Below are positions 7,557 through 14,885 of a DNA stretch of 64,000 nucleotides, in pieces. A program made the translations under genes and the position numbers. Source of the DNA: an uncultured Atopobiaceae bacterium (GTDB taxonomy: Bacteria > Actinomycetota > Coriobacteriia > Coriobacteriales > Atopobiaceae); NCBI GenBank assembly GCA_944322145.1, contig CALUNW010000011.1:1-64000 (forward strand), read 5' to 3'. The notes under the pieces are model-generated. The model made no database searches. It saw only the letters and a program-made list of their open reading frames with translations, and was not told the DNA's origin. The first letter of the stretch is position 1. Each line of letters opens with the position of its first letter.

Positions 7557-9157
7557 GCTCCCTGGCCAATACCCTGCGCCTGCGCGTGCTCGACCGGCGC
7601 TGTCGCCGGGCACTCGTCATCGTGCTCGCTCTGCGCGCCTGGCAGTGGTTCGCGCGGCCCATCGACTTTTGGAACCATGTCCCGGGCACGAGCGGGGCGC
7701 TCTATGGCTACATGTGGGTGACGGACGCCAACTACGCCGCGCTCCTCCTCGTGCCGCTCCTCGTCTACGCGTGCGCGGGCTGCCTCGAGGGCCTGCTCGA
7801 CGCGCACCGTCTCGTGCGGACGCGCTCGCGCGGCTGGGCGGCGGTGGACTTCCTCGGCATCGCCGCGGGCAAGGCGCTCACGCTCTCCGCAGTCGTGCTT
7901 GCGAGCGGGCTCGTCGTCGCCCTGCCGCAGGTCCCCGCCGAGGCGCTGACGCCGCAGCTCGTGCTCGCGTTTCTCGGCATCCTCGCGCGCCAGGCGCTCT
8001 TCTTCCTCGTGTGCGCCGCGCTCATGCTCGCCGCGTATGCGCCCACCTCGCTCGTGCCGGCCGCTGCTGTTGCGGCGCTCGCCTACGGCGCGGTCGGCTA
8101 CCTCCTCCAGGGACGGCTCCTGAACGACACCCCGCTCGACCGCTGGGGATGGCTCTGCGCGATGCCACCCCGCAACGTGCCGGACGCCGTCGATACGCTC
8201 GCCTGCATGGCAAAGTACGCCGTCGCGATCGTCGCGCTCGCGGGGGTGGCGGCGCTCGCGCTGCGTCGGCGCGACGTGCTCGGCGAGGGTAGCGGGTCAG
8301 GCGAGAAGGACGCGCGCGGCGAGAGGCGCCATGTCCTCTGGCTCCCCCTGCGCCGCCGCTACCTGGGGCGCGTTTGCGCCTGCATGGGCGCCGCGGCCAT
8401 CGTGGCCTTCCTCCTGTCACGCGGCAACCCCGCCTACGCCCTCGCGCGCCTTCACGCCGGTGCGATCTTTCTCCCCAACGACCTAGGCATCGACCTCTTT
8501 GGCACGGTCGGCGCCCTCCTGCCCCCGCTCGCCCTCGCCTGGCTCCTCGCCGGCTTCCTCACCGCCGACCTCACCCACGCCCCCCTCCTCTGGCCCCGTC
8601 TGTCAATTGGGGGCGTGTTATTTCGTGCAGACAAAATGGGACAGGTTTGCGGAGCGCGCACACCAAGGCGCTGCAACGCGCGGACCCGCTGGGCGCTGAT
8701 AAGAACCGGCCAGCTCGCACTTCTTTCCGGGGCGTACGGCGCCCTCGCGCCAACGGTCGCGGCGGCGGCGTGCCTTCCGGGCTCCGGTGATGCCCTCGAA
8801 GACGTCGCCGCTGCGCTCGCGCAGGCCCTGCCGTTCTCCGTAATCGCGTCCGTGCTGCTCGTCCTTCTCGTCAACCTGCTCGCGCTGCGCCTGGACGCCG
8901 TCATCGCCTGGGCCGTCGTGGCCGTAACGCACGCGACGAGCCTCGTGGCCTGCGTCTTTCTCCCCGAGAGCGCCGTCGCCGCTCTCACGCCGTGGTTGCC
9001 GAGCGCCGCCGCCACGGCCGCCTTCCACGCCGCACCCATCGGCGCGAGCGCGCCCCTCTCGCTCTCCTACCTGCTGCTGCTCGTCCTTCTCGCCGGCGCG
9101 CTCGTCGTCCGCGAGGCGCGCCGGCTCGACGTCCTCGGAGGTGACCGCCATGACTGA
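7553..9157 (+). CDS. Double-length ABC exporter membrane subunit
   Basis: 534 aa with about twelve TM segments in two blocks (1-245 and 270-534), separated by a charged linker (GEGSGSGEKDARGERRH). Each block ends in a related tail (RRRDVLGE and RRLDVLGGD) like the end of the preceding 296-aa protein. This suggests a fusion of two ABC-2-type half permeases. A segment near 8598-8650 (RLSIGGVLFRADKMGQV) begins with 15 bases identical to the left arm of REP family B and may be an in-frame insertion. Start at 7553 overlaps the upstream stop; the stop overlaps the downstream ATPase start by 8 bases. Confidence 0.6.
   Translation: MSSLANTLRLRVLDRRCRRALVIVLALRAWQWFARPIDFWNHVPGTSGALYGYMWVTDANYAALLLVPLLVYACAGCLEGLLDAHRLVRTRSRGWAAVDFLGIAAGKALTLSAVVLASGLVVALPQVPAEALTPQLVLAFLGILARQALFFLVCAALMLAAYAPTSLVPAAAVAALAYGAVGYLLQGRLLNDTPLDRWGWLCAMPPRNVPDAVDTLACMAKYAVAIVALAGVAALALRRRDVLGEGSGSGEKDARGERRHVLWLPLRRRYLGRVCACMGAAAIVAFLLSRGNPAYALARLHAGAIFLPNDLGIDLFGTVGALLPPLALAWLLAGFLTADLTHAPLLWPRLSIGGVLFRADKMGQVCGARTPRRCNARTRWALIRTGQLALLSGAYGALAPTVAAAACLPGSGDALEDVAAALAQALPFSVIASVLLVLLVNLLALRLDAVIAWAVVAVTHATSLVACVFLPESAVAALTPWLPSAAATAAFHAAPIGASAPLSLSYLLLLVLLAGALVVREARRLDVLGGDRHD
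8598..8612 (+). repeat. Half copy of REP family B inside a coding region
   Basis: GTCTGTCAATTGGGG is identical to the left arm of the REP-B palindrome at 14851. The right arm is missing, but the next 40 bases are AT-rich for this gene and include tgggacaggttt, resembling the core of REP family C. It is read through in frame by the double-length permease gene. Confidence 0.45.
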
Positions 9158-9818
9158 CCCAACCGTCTCAATCGCCGGCACGGACAAGATCGTCATCAGC
9201 CACGCCACAAAGGTGATCCGTCGGCGCACGGTGCTCGACGACGTCTCGCTCGAGCTGCCGCGCGGGGGCATCTACGGATTCTCCGGCATCAACGGGTCCG
9301 GCAAGACGATGCTCTTCCGCGCCATCGCCGGCCTCATCCACCTCACGTCCGGCACGATCGACGTCTTTGGCCAGCGCATCGGGCGCGACGCGAGCTTCCC
9401 GACCGGGCTCGGCCTCATCCTGGAGAGCGTCGGCTTCTGGGAGGAGTACACCGGTCTCGACAACCTGCGCCTGCTCGCGAGCATCCGCAGCGCCATCGGC
9501 GAGCGAGAGATCCGCGCCGCGCTCGAGCGCGTTGGCCTGAACCCCGACGACGGGCGCGAGTACGGCGCCTACAGCCTGGGCATGAAGCAGCGGCTCGCGG
9601 TGGCGCAGGCCGTGATGGAGGCGCCCGAGCTCCTCGTGCTCGACGAGCCCACCAACGCGCTCGACGTGGACGGCATCGCGCTCGTCTGCCGCATCATCCG
9701 CGAGGAGCGCGAGCGCGGCGCCACGGTGCTCCTGGCCTGCCACAACGAGCCCGACCTCGAGGCGCTCTTCGAGCGGCGCTTCCACATGGCGGACGGCCGC
9801 ATCGTGCGAGAGGGGTGA
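9150..9818 (+). CDS. ABC transporter ATP-binding protein
   Basis: 222 aa. All nucleotide-binding motifs are present: Walker A GINGSGKT, signature YSLGMKQRLAVAQ, Walker B LLVLDEPTNAL and switch His in ACHNE. It is the BcrA/CcmA-like exporter type. ATG 9150, 8 bases after GGAGG, is preferred to GTG 9141. It overlaps the upstream permease stop and is followed at once by a secreted-type protein gene, so the operon is permease, double permease, ATPase, exported protein. It probably energises the two membrane subunits upstream. Confidence 0.9.
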   Translation: MTDPTVSIAGTDKIVISHATKVIRRRTVLDDVSLELPRGGIYGFSGINGSGKTMLFRAIAGLIHLTSGTIDVFGQRIGRDASFPTGLGLILESVGFWEEYTGLDNLRLLASIRSAIGEREIRAALERVGLNPDDGREYGAYSLGMKQRLAVAQAVMEAPELLVLDEPTNALDVDGIALVCRIIREERERGATVLLACHNEPDLEALFERRFHMADGRIVREG

Positions 9819-9823
9819 TTCAC

Positions 9824-10720
9824 ATGGCGAGAAGAACGCTGAGGCTCCCGAGGCTCACGGGACGCGCCTTCGCCGTGGCGGTGGCGCTCGTGCTCGCCGC
9901 GTGCGGCGCGCTGGCGCTCGCGTTTCGCGCGAGCGTGACGGACTTCTCGGCGGACCCAGCCGCGCTCGACGCGCTGCCGTACGACGTCCGGACCGACCAC
10001 GTGCTTCAGCTGGAGCTGGCGACCGAGGATGACCTCGAGGCCACCCTCGCCGAGCGCGAGGCGATGGGCGTCGCCCCGGCCGATGACGCGGCCGACGAGC
10101 TCTACCTCACGAGTGCCGCCGTGGAGAACCCCGCCGACTACGCGCCGGTGGTGGTCACGGCGACGTTTACCGGAGAGAGGAAGTACGTCTACCAGGCGTT
10201 TCGCTGCGCGTTTACGGTGACGGGCGTGGTGCGCGGCGATGATGCGGGCGACGCCCCGGCCGTGGGCGACACGATCGACGTCTTCGAGAATCTTCGGATA
10301 TCCACGCCCGATTTCAACCCCACCGGCAAGGGCCAGCAGGGCGACGAGCGCATGGTCATGTTTGGCTACGGGGACTGCAGCGTCCCCTACCGCGAGGGAC
10401 AGGAGTATTTGCTCTTCCTGGAGGAGAAGGACTACCCCGAGGGCACGCAGGGCACCGAGCCAGTCTATAGGCTCATCTGGCACCCGTACGCCGCAGTGCC
10501 CACGGACGCGCCGGAGCACCCCGAACGCGTCTGGGTGGACGAGACCCACGTCATCCACGAGGGCGTCAGCACCAACGGCAACCCCTACAGCTGGGAGGAG
10601 GAGGACGACGAGATGACCTTTGGCGAGGCGCAGCGCTACGACCGCCTCTGCTACGACGAGGAGGCGCGCGACGCCTACCTCGAAGGCGCCGCCACCATCC
10701 TCGCGAACACCCTCGGGTGA
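9824..10720 (+). CDS. Exported or membrane-anchored protein of the ABC operon
   Basis: 298 aa with one N-terminal hydrophobic segment (FAVAVALVLAACGALALAF, about 15-33) and an acidic extracytoplasmic remainder. LAAC could be a lipobox, but the hydrophobic residues after it favour a simple anchor. I do not recognise the family. The end is very acidic (WEEEEDDEMTF). Start 9824 has AGAGGGG 7 bases upstream; the gene follows the ATPase by 5 bases and is the last of the operon. The uptake-like 10-mer CGAGAAGAAC occurs in its first codons (9828-9837) and again 8 bases after its stop (10730-10739). Confidence 0.6.
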   Translation: MARRTLRLPRLTGRAFAVAVALVLAACGALALAFRASVTDFSADPAALDALPYDVRTDHVLQLELATEDDLEATLAEREAMGVAPADDAADELYLTSAAVENPADYAPVVVTATFTGERKYVYQAFRCAFTVTGVVRGDDAGDAPAVGDTIDVFENLRISTPDFNPTGKGQQGDERMVMFGYGDCSVPYREGQEYLLFLEEKDYPEGTQGTEPVYRLIWHPYAAVPTDAPEHPERVWVDETHVIHEGVSTNGNPYSWEEEDDEMTFGEAQRYDRLCYDEEARDAYLEGAATILANTLG

Positions 10721-10750
10721 CGGCGGCACGTTCTTCTCGCCTTCGTTGGC

Positions 10751-10778
10751 GTTGCTACATTCAAAATCATGTAGCAAC
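10751..10778. repeat. First of twin 28-bp palindromes GTTGCTACAT...ATGTAGCAAC
   Basis: Perfect 10-base arms with an 8-base loop (tcaaaatc). The same arms recur at 10815-10842 with a different loop. They lie between the ABC operon end and a small gene, so they could be a tandem operator or a recombination or transposition end. Confidence 0.6.
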
Positions 10779-10814
10779 TGACTCCCCGAAGGGCCTTTTG
10801 GTCGTTTGACCGCG

Positions 10815-10842
10815 GTTGCTACATGGTATTTCATGTAGCAAC
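10815..10842. repeat. Second of twin 28-bp palindromes GTTGCTACAT...ATGTAGCAAC
   Basis: Arms identical to those at 10751-10778, loop ggtatttc. The centres of the two palindromes are 64 bp apart, and the start of the following small gene is about 75 bases away. Confidence 0.6.
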
Positions 10843-10916
10843 GAGAGGCCATTATCGAAAGCGTTCACCCCAACGCGGGGGGCATGCGCTACGGCAGGGG
10901 CGACGAAGGAGGAGCC

Positions 10917-11105
10917 GTGGACATTCCGCGCAGGCCATACCTCAGGTTCAACGAGTTCGGCGGGACGTCGCTCTGGTTCACGGGCGTCCCCGACCCTCCC
11001 TGCGACGTCCCCGACGTCGAGGAGAAAGTCGAGGAGGCAACCGAGAAGATCCGTCGGCTTGAGAGGCGGATGCAGGAGAAGAACGATGACCCGAAGCGTT
11101 CTTGA
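10917..11105 (+). CDS. Small hypothetical protein ahead of an acetyltransferase
   Basis: 62 aa, not recognised. GTG at 10917 has AAGGAGG 4 bases upstream; an earlier in-frame ATG at 10884 lacks a ribosome site. The first half (RRPYLRFNEFGGTSLWFTG) looks folded, the second half is a charged helix (VEEKVEEATEKIRRLERRM) that could form a coiled coil. It overlaps the acetyltransferase start at 11086 by 20 bases in another frame, so the two are likely cotranscribed. Confidence 0.5.
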   Translation: MDIPRRPYLRFNEFGGTSLWFTGVPDPPCDVPDVEEKVEEATEKIRRLERRMQEKNDDPKRS

Positions 11106-11568
11106 CATAGACGCTGACCTGCGGCTCGTTCGACTTGATGCGCCGCCCGCAGAGGCGCTCTCGTGGTACCAGGACCCCGAGACGCTCTGGATGGTCGACG
11201 GCAAGCGCGAGCCCTACACGCCCGAGCGGCTGGCGCGGATGTACGACTGGCTCGCGGAGCGCGGCGAGCTCTGGTTCATCGAGGTGCGCGACGAGGGCAC
11301 GGGGGTCGGCTGGCGTCCGGTCGGCGACGTCACGCTCTGCCCGAGCGACCTCCCCATCGTCATTGGCGAGAAGGACCAGCGGGCGCGACACGTCGGGCGG
11401 CGCGTGATCGGGGCCCCCTGCGAGAGGGCGCGCGGCCTCGGCTGGCGCGAGGTCCTCGTGGGCGAGATCTACGAATGGAACGTCGCGTCGCAGCGGTGCT
11501 TCTCGGCCGCCGGCTTTGAGCCCTACGAGCGCGCCGAGCGCGGAGCCCGCTGGCGGCGGAGGCTGTAG
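11086..11568 (+). CDS. GNAT-family N-acetyltransferase
   Basis: 160 aa. The acetyl-CoA binding region is the basic-glycine segment RARHVGRRVIGA followed by the C-terminal helix NVASQRCFSAAGFEPYE, typical of RimJ/RimL-like GNATs. The start at 11086 has AGGAG 7 bases upstream. The substrate is unknown. A strong hairpin follows the stop. Confidence 0.75.
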   Translation: MTRSVLDIDADLRLVRLDAPPAEALSWYQDPETLWMVDGKREPYTPERLARMYDWLAERGELWFIEVRDEGTGVGWRPVGDVTLCPSDLPIVIGEKDQRARHVGRRVIGAPCERARGLGWREVLVGEIYEWNVASQRCFSAAGFEPYERAERGARWRRRL

Positions 11569-11588
11569 TCAACGACGTAAGACGGCGA

Positions 11589-11618
11589 GGGGCCGCAAGC
11601 GCATGCGCTAGCGGCCCC
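11589..11618 (+). terminator. GC-rich hairpin after the acetyltransferase
   Basis: GGGGCCGC (11589-11596) pairs with GCGGCCCC (11611-11618); the loop itself contains the palindrome agcgcatgcgct. There is no T-tract directly after, so it may work with Rho or simply protect the mRNA end. Confidence 0.5.
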
Positions 11619-11714
11619 GAACCCAAAGACGACGCTGCCTAGGCCACCACGCGTAGGTCGCCGTCGAGCTCATTTTACCCTACCGAGGCGTGAATCAATC
11701 AGAGAGTGGATCCT

Positions 11715-12180
11715 TCATACATCTGGCCCCACTGCAACCCTGACATAGCTAACACAGCCCATCGCATCGCCGCGGACAAACCCCAGGCTCTCATAGAGCG
11801 CGCAGGCACCTGAGCCGTCGTCCGTGAGGAGCTCCATCTGGTAGACGTCCGAGAACCGATTCATGACGGCCCGCATGAGCTGCGTCCCAATGCCCGTGCG
11901 CTGATGCGACGGCGCAACGATGAAATCCTGCACAAAGACGATCGTCACCCACGACGCGCACAATCCCCACGAGCTTATCGCCCTCAAAGGCGCCCCAAAC
12001 GGCGAGAGAGCCCGCATACCCCGCACGCAGCGCTTCGGGACGGGAGGTGTAGTTCGTCCAGCCGACCGCCTCGTACAGGTCGAGAATCTCGTCGAACCGG
12101 GCCAGGCGCTCGTCCGATGAGAGCTCCCGAACCTCGACGACGTCCTTCTCCACAGCGTCCCCTTCGTGCGAGCTCATCAT
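11715..12180 (-). pseudogene. GNAT-family acetyltransferase split by a frameshift
   Basis: The N-terminal part reads from 12180 (MMSSHEGDAVEKDVVEVREL ... KLVGIVRVVGDD). The C-terminal part reads in another frame (VTIVFVQDFIVAPSHQRTGI, GTQLMRAVMNRF, ALYESLGF), carrying the acetyl-CoA motif QRTGIGTQLM. One extra base near 11945 would join them into a normal 155-aa enzyme. It is either a recent pseudogene or a base error. The start overlaps the stop of the small membrane protein upstream. Confidence 0.75.
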
Positions 12181-12446
12181 GAGCGCCTACAATAGCGCAC
12201 CACGGCCACGCCTGAGAAGAGCGTCGCCCAGACCATGAGGAAGGCAGCGCCGAAGAACCAGCCGTTGACCGTGTCCAAAAGCGACGAATCATCGACGACC
12301 GTGTTGCTCCACAGCACCGACGTGAGACGCAGCGCAAGGAAGAAGTAACTGGCGGAAACGATTCCCAGCGAGCGGGCGCTAGGCTGGACGGTCGCGGCAG
12401 CCACGGGCAGCACGAGCACGGGAACACCGAGGGCAAAGGGCAGCAT
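12177..12446 (-). CDS. Small three-helix membrane protein
   Basis: 89 aa with three hydrophobic stretches (LPFALGVPVLVLPVAAATV, GIVSASYFFLALRL, FGAAFLMVWATLFSGVAVV). No family is recognised. The ATG at 12446 is 6 bases after AGGAG. Its stop overlaps the start of the frameshifted acetyltransferase (ATGATGA), which indicates a two-gene operon. Confidence 0.55.
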   Translation of the reverse strand: MLPFALGVPVLVLPVAAATVQPSARSLGIVSASYFFLALRLTSVLWSNTVVDDSSLLDTVNGWFFGAAFLMVWATLFSGVAVVRYCRRS

Positions 12447-12625
12447 GGGCACTCCTTTCGGTCTGCGACACTATATCCCGCCTCCGCGGCCGGCCACGCG
12501 AGAGAATGAGCGAGAAGAACATCTTCCCAGCTCACAGCCATGGCAAAACCCTTTGTCATACCTCTCGCCGCCGCGCGGGCGCCCCTGGGCGAACGGGCGG
12601 GTACACTTGCCTCAAGGGAGGCACC

Positions 12626-13288
12626 GTGGACGAGCAGACCACCGAGAGGACCACCAACCAAGCGACCGCGCAGCGGATCATCGGCGCGCGCATCCGCGAG
12701 TTCCGCGAGGCAGCGGGGCTCTCCCAGGCCGAGCTCGCGCGGCGCGTCTACGTCTCGCGGCAGACGGTCGGAAACTGGGAGGCGGGGCGCACGCTGGCGG
12801 ACGTGCAGAGCCTCGTCCTTCTCAGCCAGGTCTTTGGAACGACGGTCGACGCGCTCATCGGCGAGAAGGGCGCGCGGGCCGTGCGCTCGACCGCCAACGA
12901 CCGCCACGAGCTCCTGCGACTGCTCGCAATCTGCGCCGCGCTGCTCGTCGTTTGCATCGCCCTTGTCTTCGTGCGCTATATGCTCTCGCCGCTGCGAAAC
13001 ACGAGCCCTGCGATCGAGTCCCTACGCGGCCTCATGCTTTTGGCAATGGTTGTCTGCGTGGCCATCCTCGCACTCCGTGCCGTTCCCCGTCTCCGCACGT
13101 TCATGCGAGAGCACGACCTCGCGGGAGCGGTCGCCGCGACGGCATTTCTCGAGGGACGCGACCCAACTGAGGAGGTCCCGCGTGACTTCCTGTTTCGCTG
13201 GTTCATCCCCTACTGGAAGCTCTGGATGGTCGCGATCGTTGCCGTAGCGCTGGTTGCCGCCGCGCTCTACGTGGGAGAGCTCCCGTAG
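12626..13288 (+). CDS. Membrane-anchored XRE-family regulator
   Basis: 220 aa. An N-terminal Cro/C1 helix-turn-helix (IGARIREFREAAGLSQAELA then VYVSRQTVGNWEAGR, about 14-70) is followed by three TM helices (LLAICAALLVVCIALVFV, LLAMVVCVAILAL, MVAIVAVALVAAALYV). This is a common one-component membrane-bound regulator layout. The GTG start at 12626 has GGGAGG 5 bases upstream; the longer frame from 12506 is not supported. The target is unknown. Confidence 0.75.
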   Translation: MDEQTTERTTNQATAQRIIGARIREFREAAGLSQAELARRVYVSRQTVGNWEAGRTLADVQSLVLLSQVFGTTVDALIGEKGARAVRSTANDRHELLRLLAICAALLVVCIALVFVRYMLSPLRNTSPAIESLRGLMLLAMVVCVAILALRAVPRLRTFMREHDLAGAVAATAFLEGRDPTEEVPRDFLFRWFIPYWKLWMVAIVAVALVAAALYVGELP

Positions 13289-13340
13289 GCTCATGTAAGA
13301 TACTGGTACCGTCGCCACTGCGCGCAGACCGGAGGCCACC

Positions 13341-13895
13341 ATGTACGCTATCGACTCAAAGCCCTCGCCGAACGACCGGCACGCCTGCGTCATCTGGCTC
13401 TCGCGCGCGGGGTTCGTGATGGGACCGGAGGGGCGGCCGGTCGAGGCCGAGCCCTCCCCTGCCTCAGTCGTTGCCCAGATTGCCGAGAAGCACCTCTGCG
13501 CACGGCTCTTTCCTCCCGGGAGGCACTGCATGAGCCGGGTGCAGATCGCGGAGATCAGCTCGCTCCAGAGAGGGCTCGAAACCTGGCCGGTCATGAAGGA
13601 CGTCATCAAGCATCACGAGTCCATCGTGCTCGCCATACCCGTCTTTGACGGGCGCCTTCCGGACATTGTCACCGAGGCGCTCACGAAATTTGGGCCATAT
13701 GACCTCACGGGCATCACGGCGCTGCCAGTCATCACGCTTGCCGACAGCACAGGCAAAGTCGGTGACGCCCTTCTCGCCGACCTGCGCGCGGCCCTTCCCG
13801 GCGCTGAGCTGCTCGAACCGCTCGTCCTTCTCGGCGAGAAACCCGAGTCAATCGAGTCCCAGCTCACACCACACCTCGACGAGCTCATCAAGTGA
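13341..13895 (+). CDS. Flavodoxin-like protein, possibly degenerate
   Basis: 184 aa. The C-terminal third (ITALPVITLADSTGKVGDAL then LADLRAALPGAELLEPLVLLG) matches the end of short-chain flavodoxins used in quinone or FMN-linked reductions. The N-terminal FMN phosphate loop (T-G-N/S-T pattern) is not evident, so FMN binding is doubtful. GGAGG lies 5 bases before the start. The stop TGA is the first part of REP element A1. A fragment of a near-identical C-terminus, also ending in a REP-A, lies at 14616-14678. Confidence 0.45.
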   Translation: MYAIDSKPSPNDRHACVIWLSRAGFVMGPEGRPVEAEPSPASVVAQIAEKHLCARLFPPGRHCMSRVQIAEISSLQRGLETWPVMKDVIKHHESIVLAIPVFDGRLPDIVTEALTKFGPYDLTGITALPVITLADSTGKVGDALLADLRAALPGAELLEPLVLLGEKPESIESQLTPHLDELIK

Positions 13896-13924
13896 TTCAA
13901 AAGGGGTCTGTCCCCTTTTGAATC
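13894..13924. repeat. REP family A, copy 1
   Basis: 31-bp palindrome: arms GATTCAAAAGGGG and CCCCTTTTGAATC around TCTGT. It overlaps the stop codon of the flavodoxin-like gene and its right end touches the mazF stop codon on the other strand, so it fills the whole gap between two convergent genes and may serve as a terminator for both. Confidence 0.85.
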
Positions 13925-14259
13925 TAGATCCCGAACATTGCACCCAGTCCGTCAAGGACGCGCGACATCGTGCGCTCGTCAAGAGAGTCGCCGAGCGGAC
14001 GAGCCCCGCGCGCCTCGAGGTCGAGCGCCCTCAGCTGCTCCAGGCAGACGCATCCCCGGACGGCGTTTCCGCCGGCAATCTCCACGTGCAACGGGTGCCC
14101 GTTGGACACAGACGTTATGGGGCAGACCACCACGAGGCTGCTGAGCACGTTGTTGAAGTAGCCGTCAGAGACAACGAGGGCCGGACGGCGCTTCTGGGGC
14201 TCGTGACCCACGGTAGGATCAAAGCCCACCTCGATGAGGTCCCCCTGCTCGAAGTTCAT
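13924..14259 (-). CDS. mazF: MazF/PemK-type endoribonuclease toxin
   Basis: 111 aa. The start of the chain (FEQGDLIEVGFDPTVGHEPQ, then KRRPALVVS) and PITS are diagnostic for MazF/PemK toxins, which cleave mRNA at short sequence motifs. ATG 14259 overlaps the antitoxin stop (ATGA). The downstream end abuts REP-A1. The module separates a flavodoxin-like gene from a second copy of its 3' end, so it may have been inserted there. Confidence 0.88.
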   Translation of the reverse strand: MNFEQGDLIEVGFDPTVGHEPQKRRPALVVSDGYFNNVLSSLVVVCPITSVSNGHPLHVEIAGGNAVRGCVCLEQLRALDLEARGARPLGDSLDERTMSRVLDGLGAMFGI

Positions 14260-14525
14260 GCGACCACCTCTGTCCCCACGTCGCGCCCTGACCACTCCGC
14301 GCCGACCTTCCCCCCGTCCCAACCGGCCGCGAACTCCTCCATGGTCATACGGCGAGTGCGCGCGTAGGCCCGCTTCGACCTCTCAAACTTGAGCACGAGG
14401 ACTCCGTGCTCAGCGTCAACGGTGACCTCGGCACGGTCGCCCAGTGACAGGCCAAGCTCGTCGCACGCCTCGACGGGCACCCTGACGGCTTTGCTGTTGC
14501 CCCACTTGCTGAGCGTGGTCTCCAT
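14256..14525 (-). CDS. mazE: MazE-type antitoxin (AbrB fold)
   Basis: 89 aa. The N-terminal SpoVT/AbrB swapped-hairpin DNA-binding domain is visible in KWGNSKAVRVPVEACDELGL and GDRAEVTV; the C-terminal tail (RRMTMEEFAAGWDG) is the usual toxin-binding segment. GAGGAGG precedes the start. The module is probably autorepressed through the AT-rich region upstream (about 14530-14575), which holds gtatac/gtatat half sites. Confidence 0.88.
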   Translation of the reverse strand: METTLSKWGNSKAVRVPVEACDELGLSLGDRAEVTVDAEHGVLVLKFERSKRAYARTRRMTMEEFAAGWDGGKVGAEWSGRDVGTEVVA

Positions 14526-14615
14526 GGGTCCTCCTCATGTATATCCGTGTCTCTACTTATGAGTGAGTATACCCGAGAGACCGGACAGAAATCCCGGTCC
14601 GAGACAGCGGTGAGG

Positions 14616-14678
14616 CTACGTGCAGCTCCACCCGGCGCGGAGCTGCTCGAGCCGCTCGTCCTTCTCGGCTCCACATGA
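14616..14678 (+). pseudogene. Remnant of a flavodoxin C-terminus
   Basis: The plus-strand frame reads LRAAPPGAELLEPLVLLGST and stops at TGA (14676-14678). That matches the C-terminus of the flavodoxin-like protein at 13341 (LRAALPGAELLEPLVLLG). The stop again overlaps a REP-A element. Nothing upstream resembles the rest of the gene; the antitoxin promoter region lies there. Confidence 0.6.
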
Positions 14679-14707
14679 TTCAAAAGGGGTCTGTCCCCTT
14701 TTGAATC
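14677..14707. repeat. REP family A, copy 2
   Basis: Identical 31-bp palindrome to copy 1 and placed the same way, with the upstream TGA stop overlapping its first bases. Confidence 0.85.
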
Positions 14708-14723
14708 ACTTTTGACTCATCGC

Positions 14724-14841
14724 GAGGGTATGTACACCGCCCCTTGAGGGTATGTACACCCCGTCATCGAGTGCGGGCAGCAAACCCGCAGGTCAGAGAG
14801 TTGCCGAGAAGAACGCGCACTCGCGGAAGTGTACATACCCT
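14724..14841. repeat. Private intergenic repeat set: GAGGGTATGTACACC twice plus an inverted copy
   Basis: Direct copies at 14724-14738 and 14746-14760 (22-bp period) and an inverted copy GTGTACATACCCT at 14829-14841. The uptake-like 10-mer CGAGAAGAAC sits between them (14805-14814). No gene is visible. Possible roles are an operator array or a large hairpin. Confidence 0.55.
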
Positions 14842-14850
14842 AAGGGCTGG

Positions 14851-14885
14851 GTCTGTCAATTGGGGACTGTCCCCAATTGACAGAC
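14851..14885. repeat. REP family B, copy 1
   Basis: 35-bp palindrome with arms GTCTGTCAATTGGGGAC and its complement; only the central base breaks symmetry. It supplies the last nine codons and the stop of the histidine kinase on the minus strand. Confidence 0.85.
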
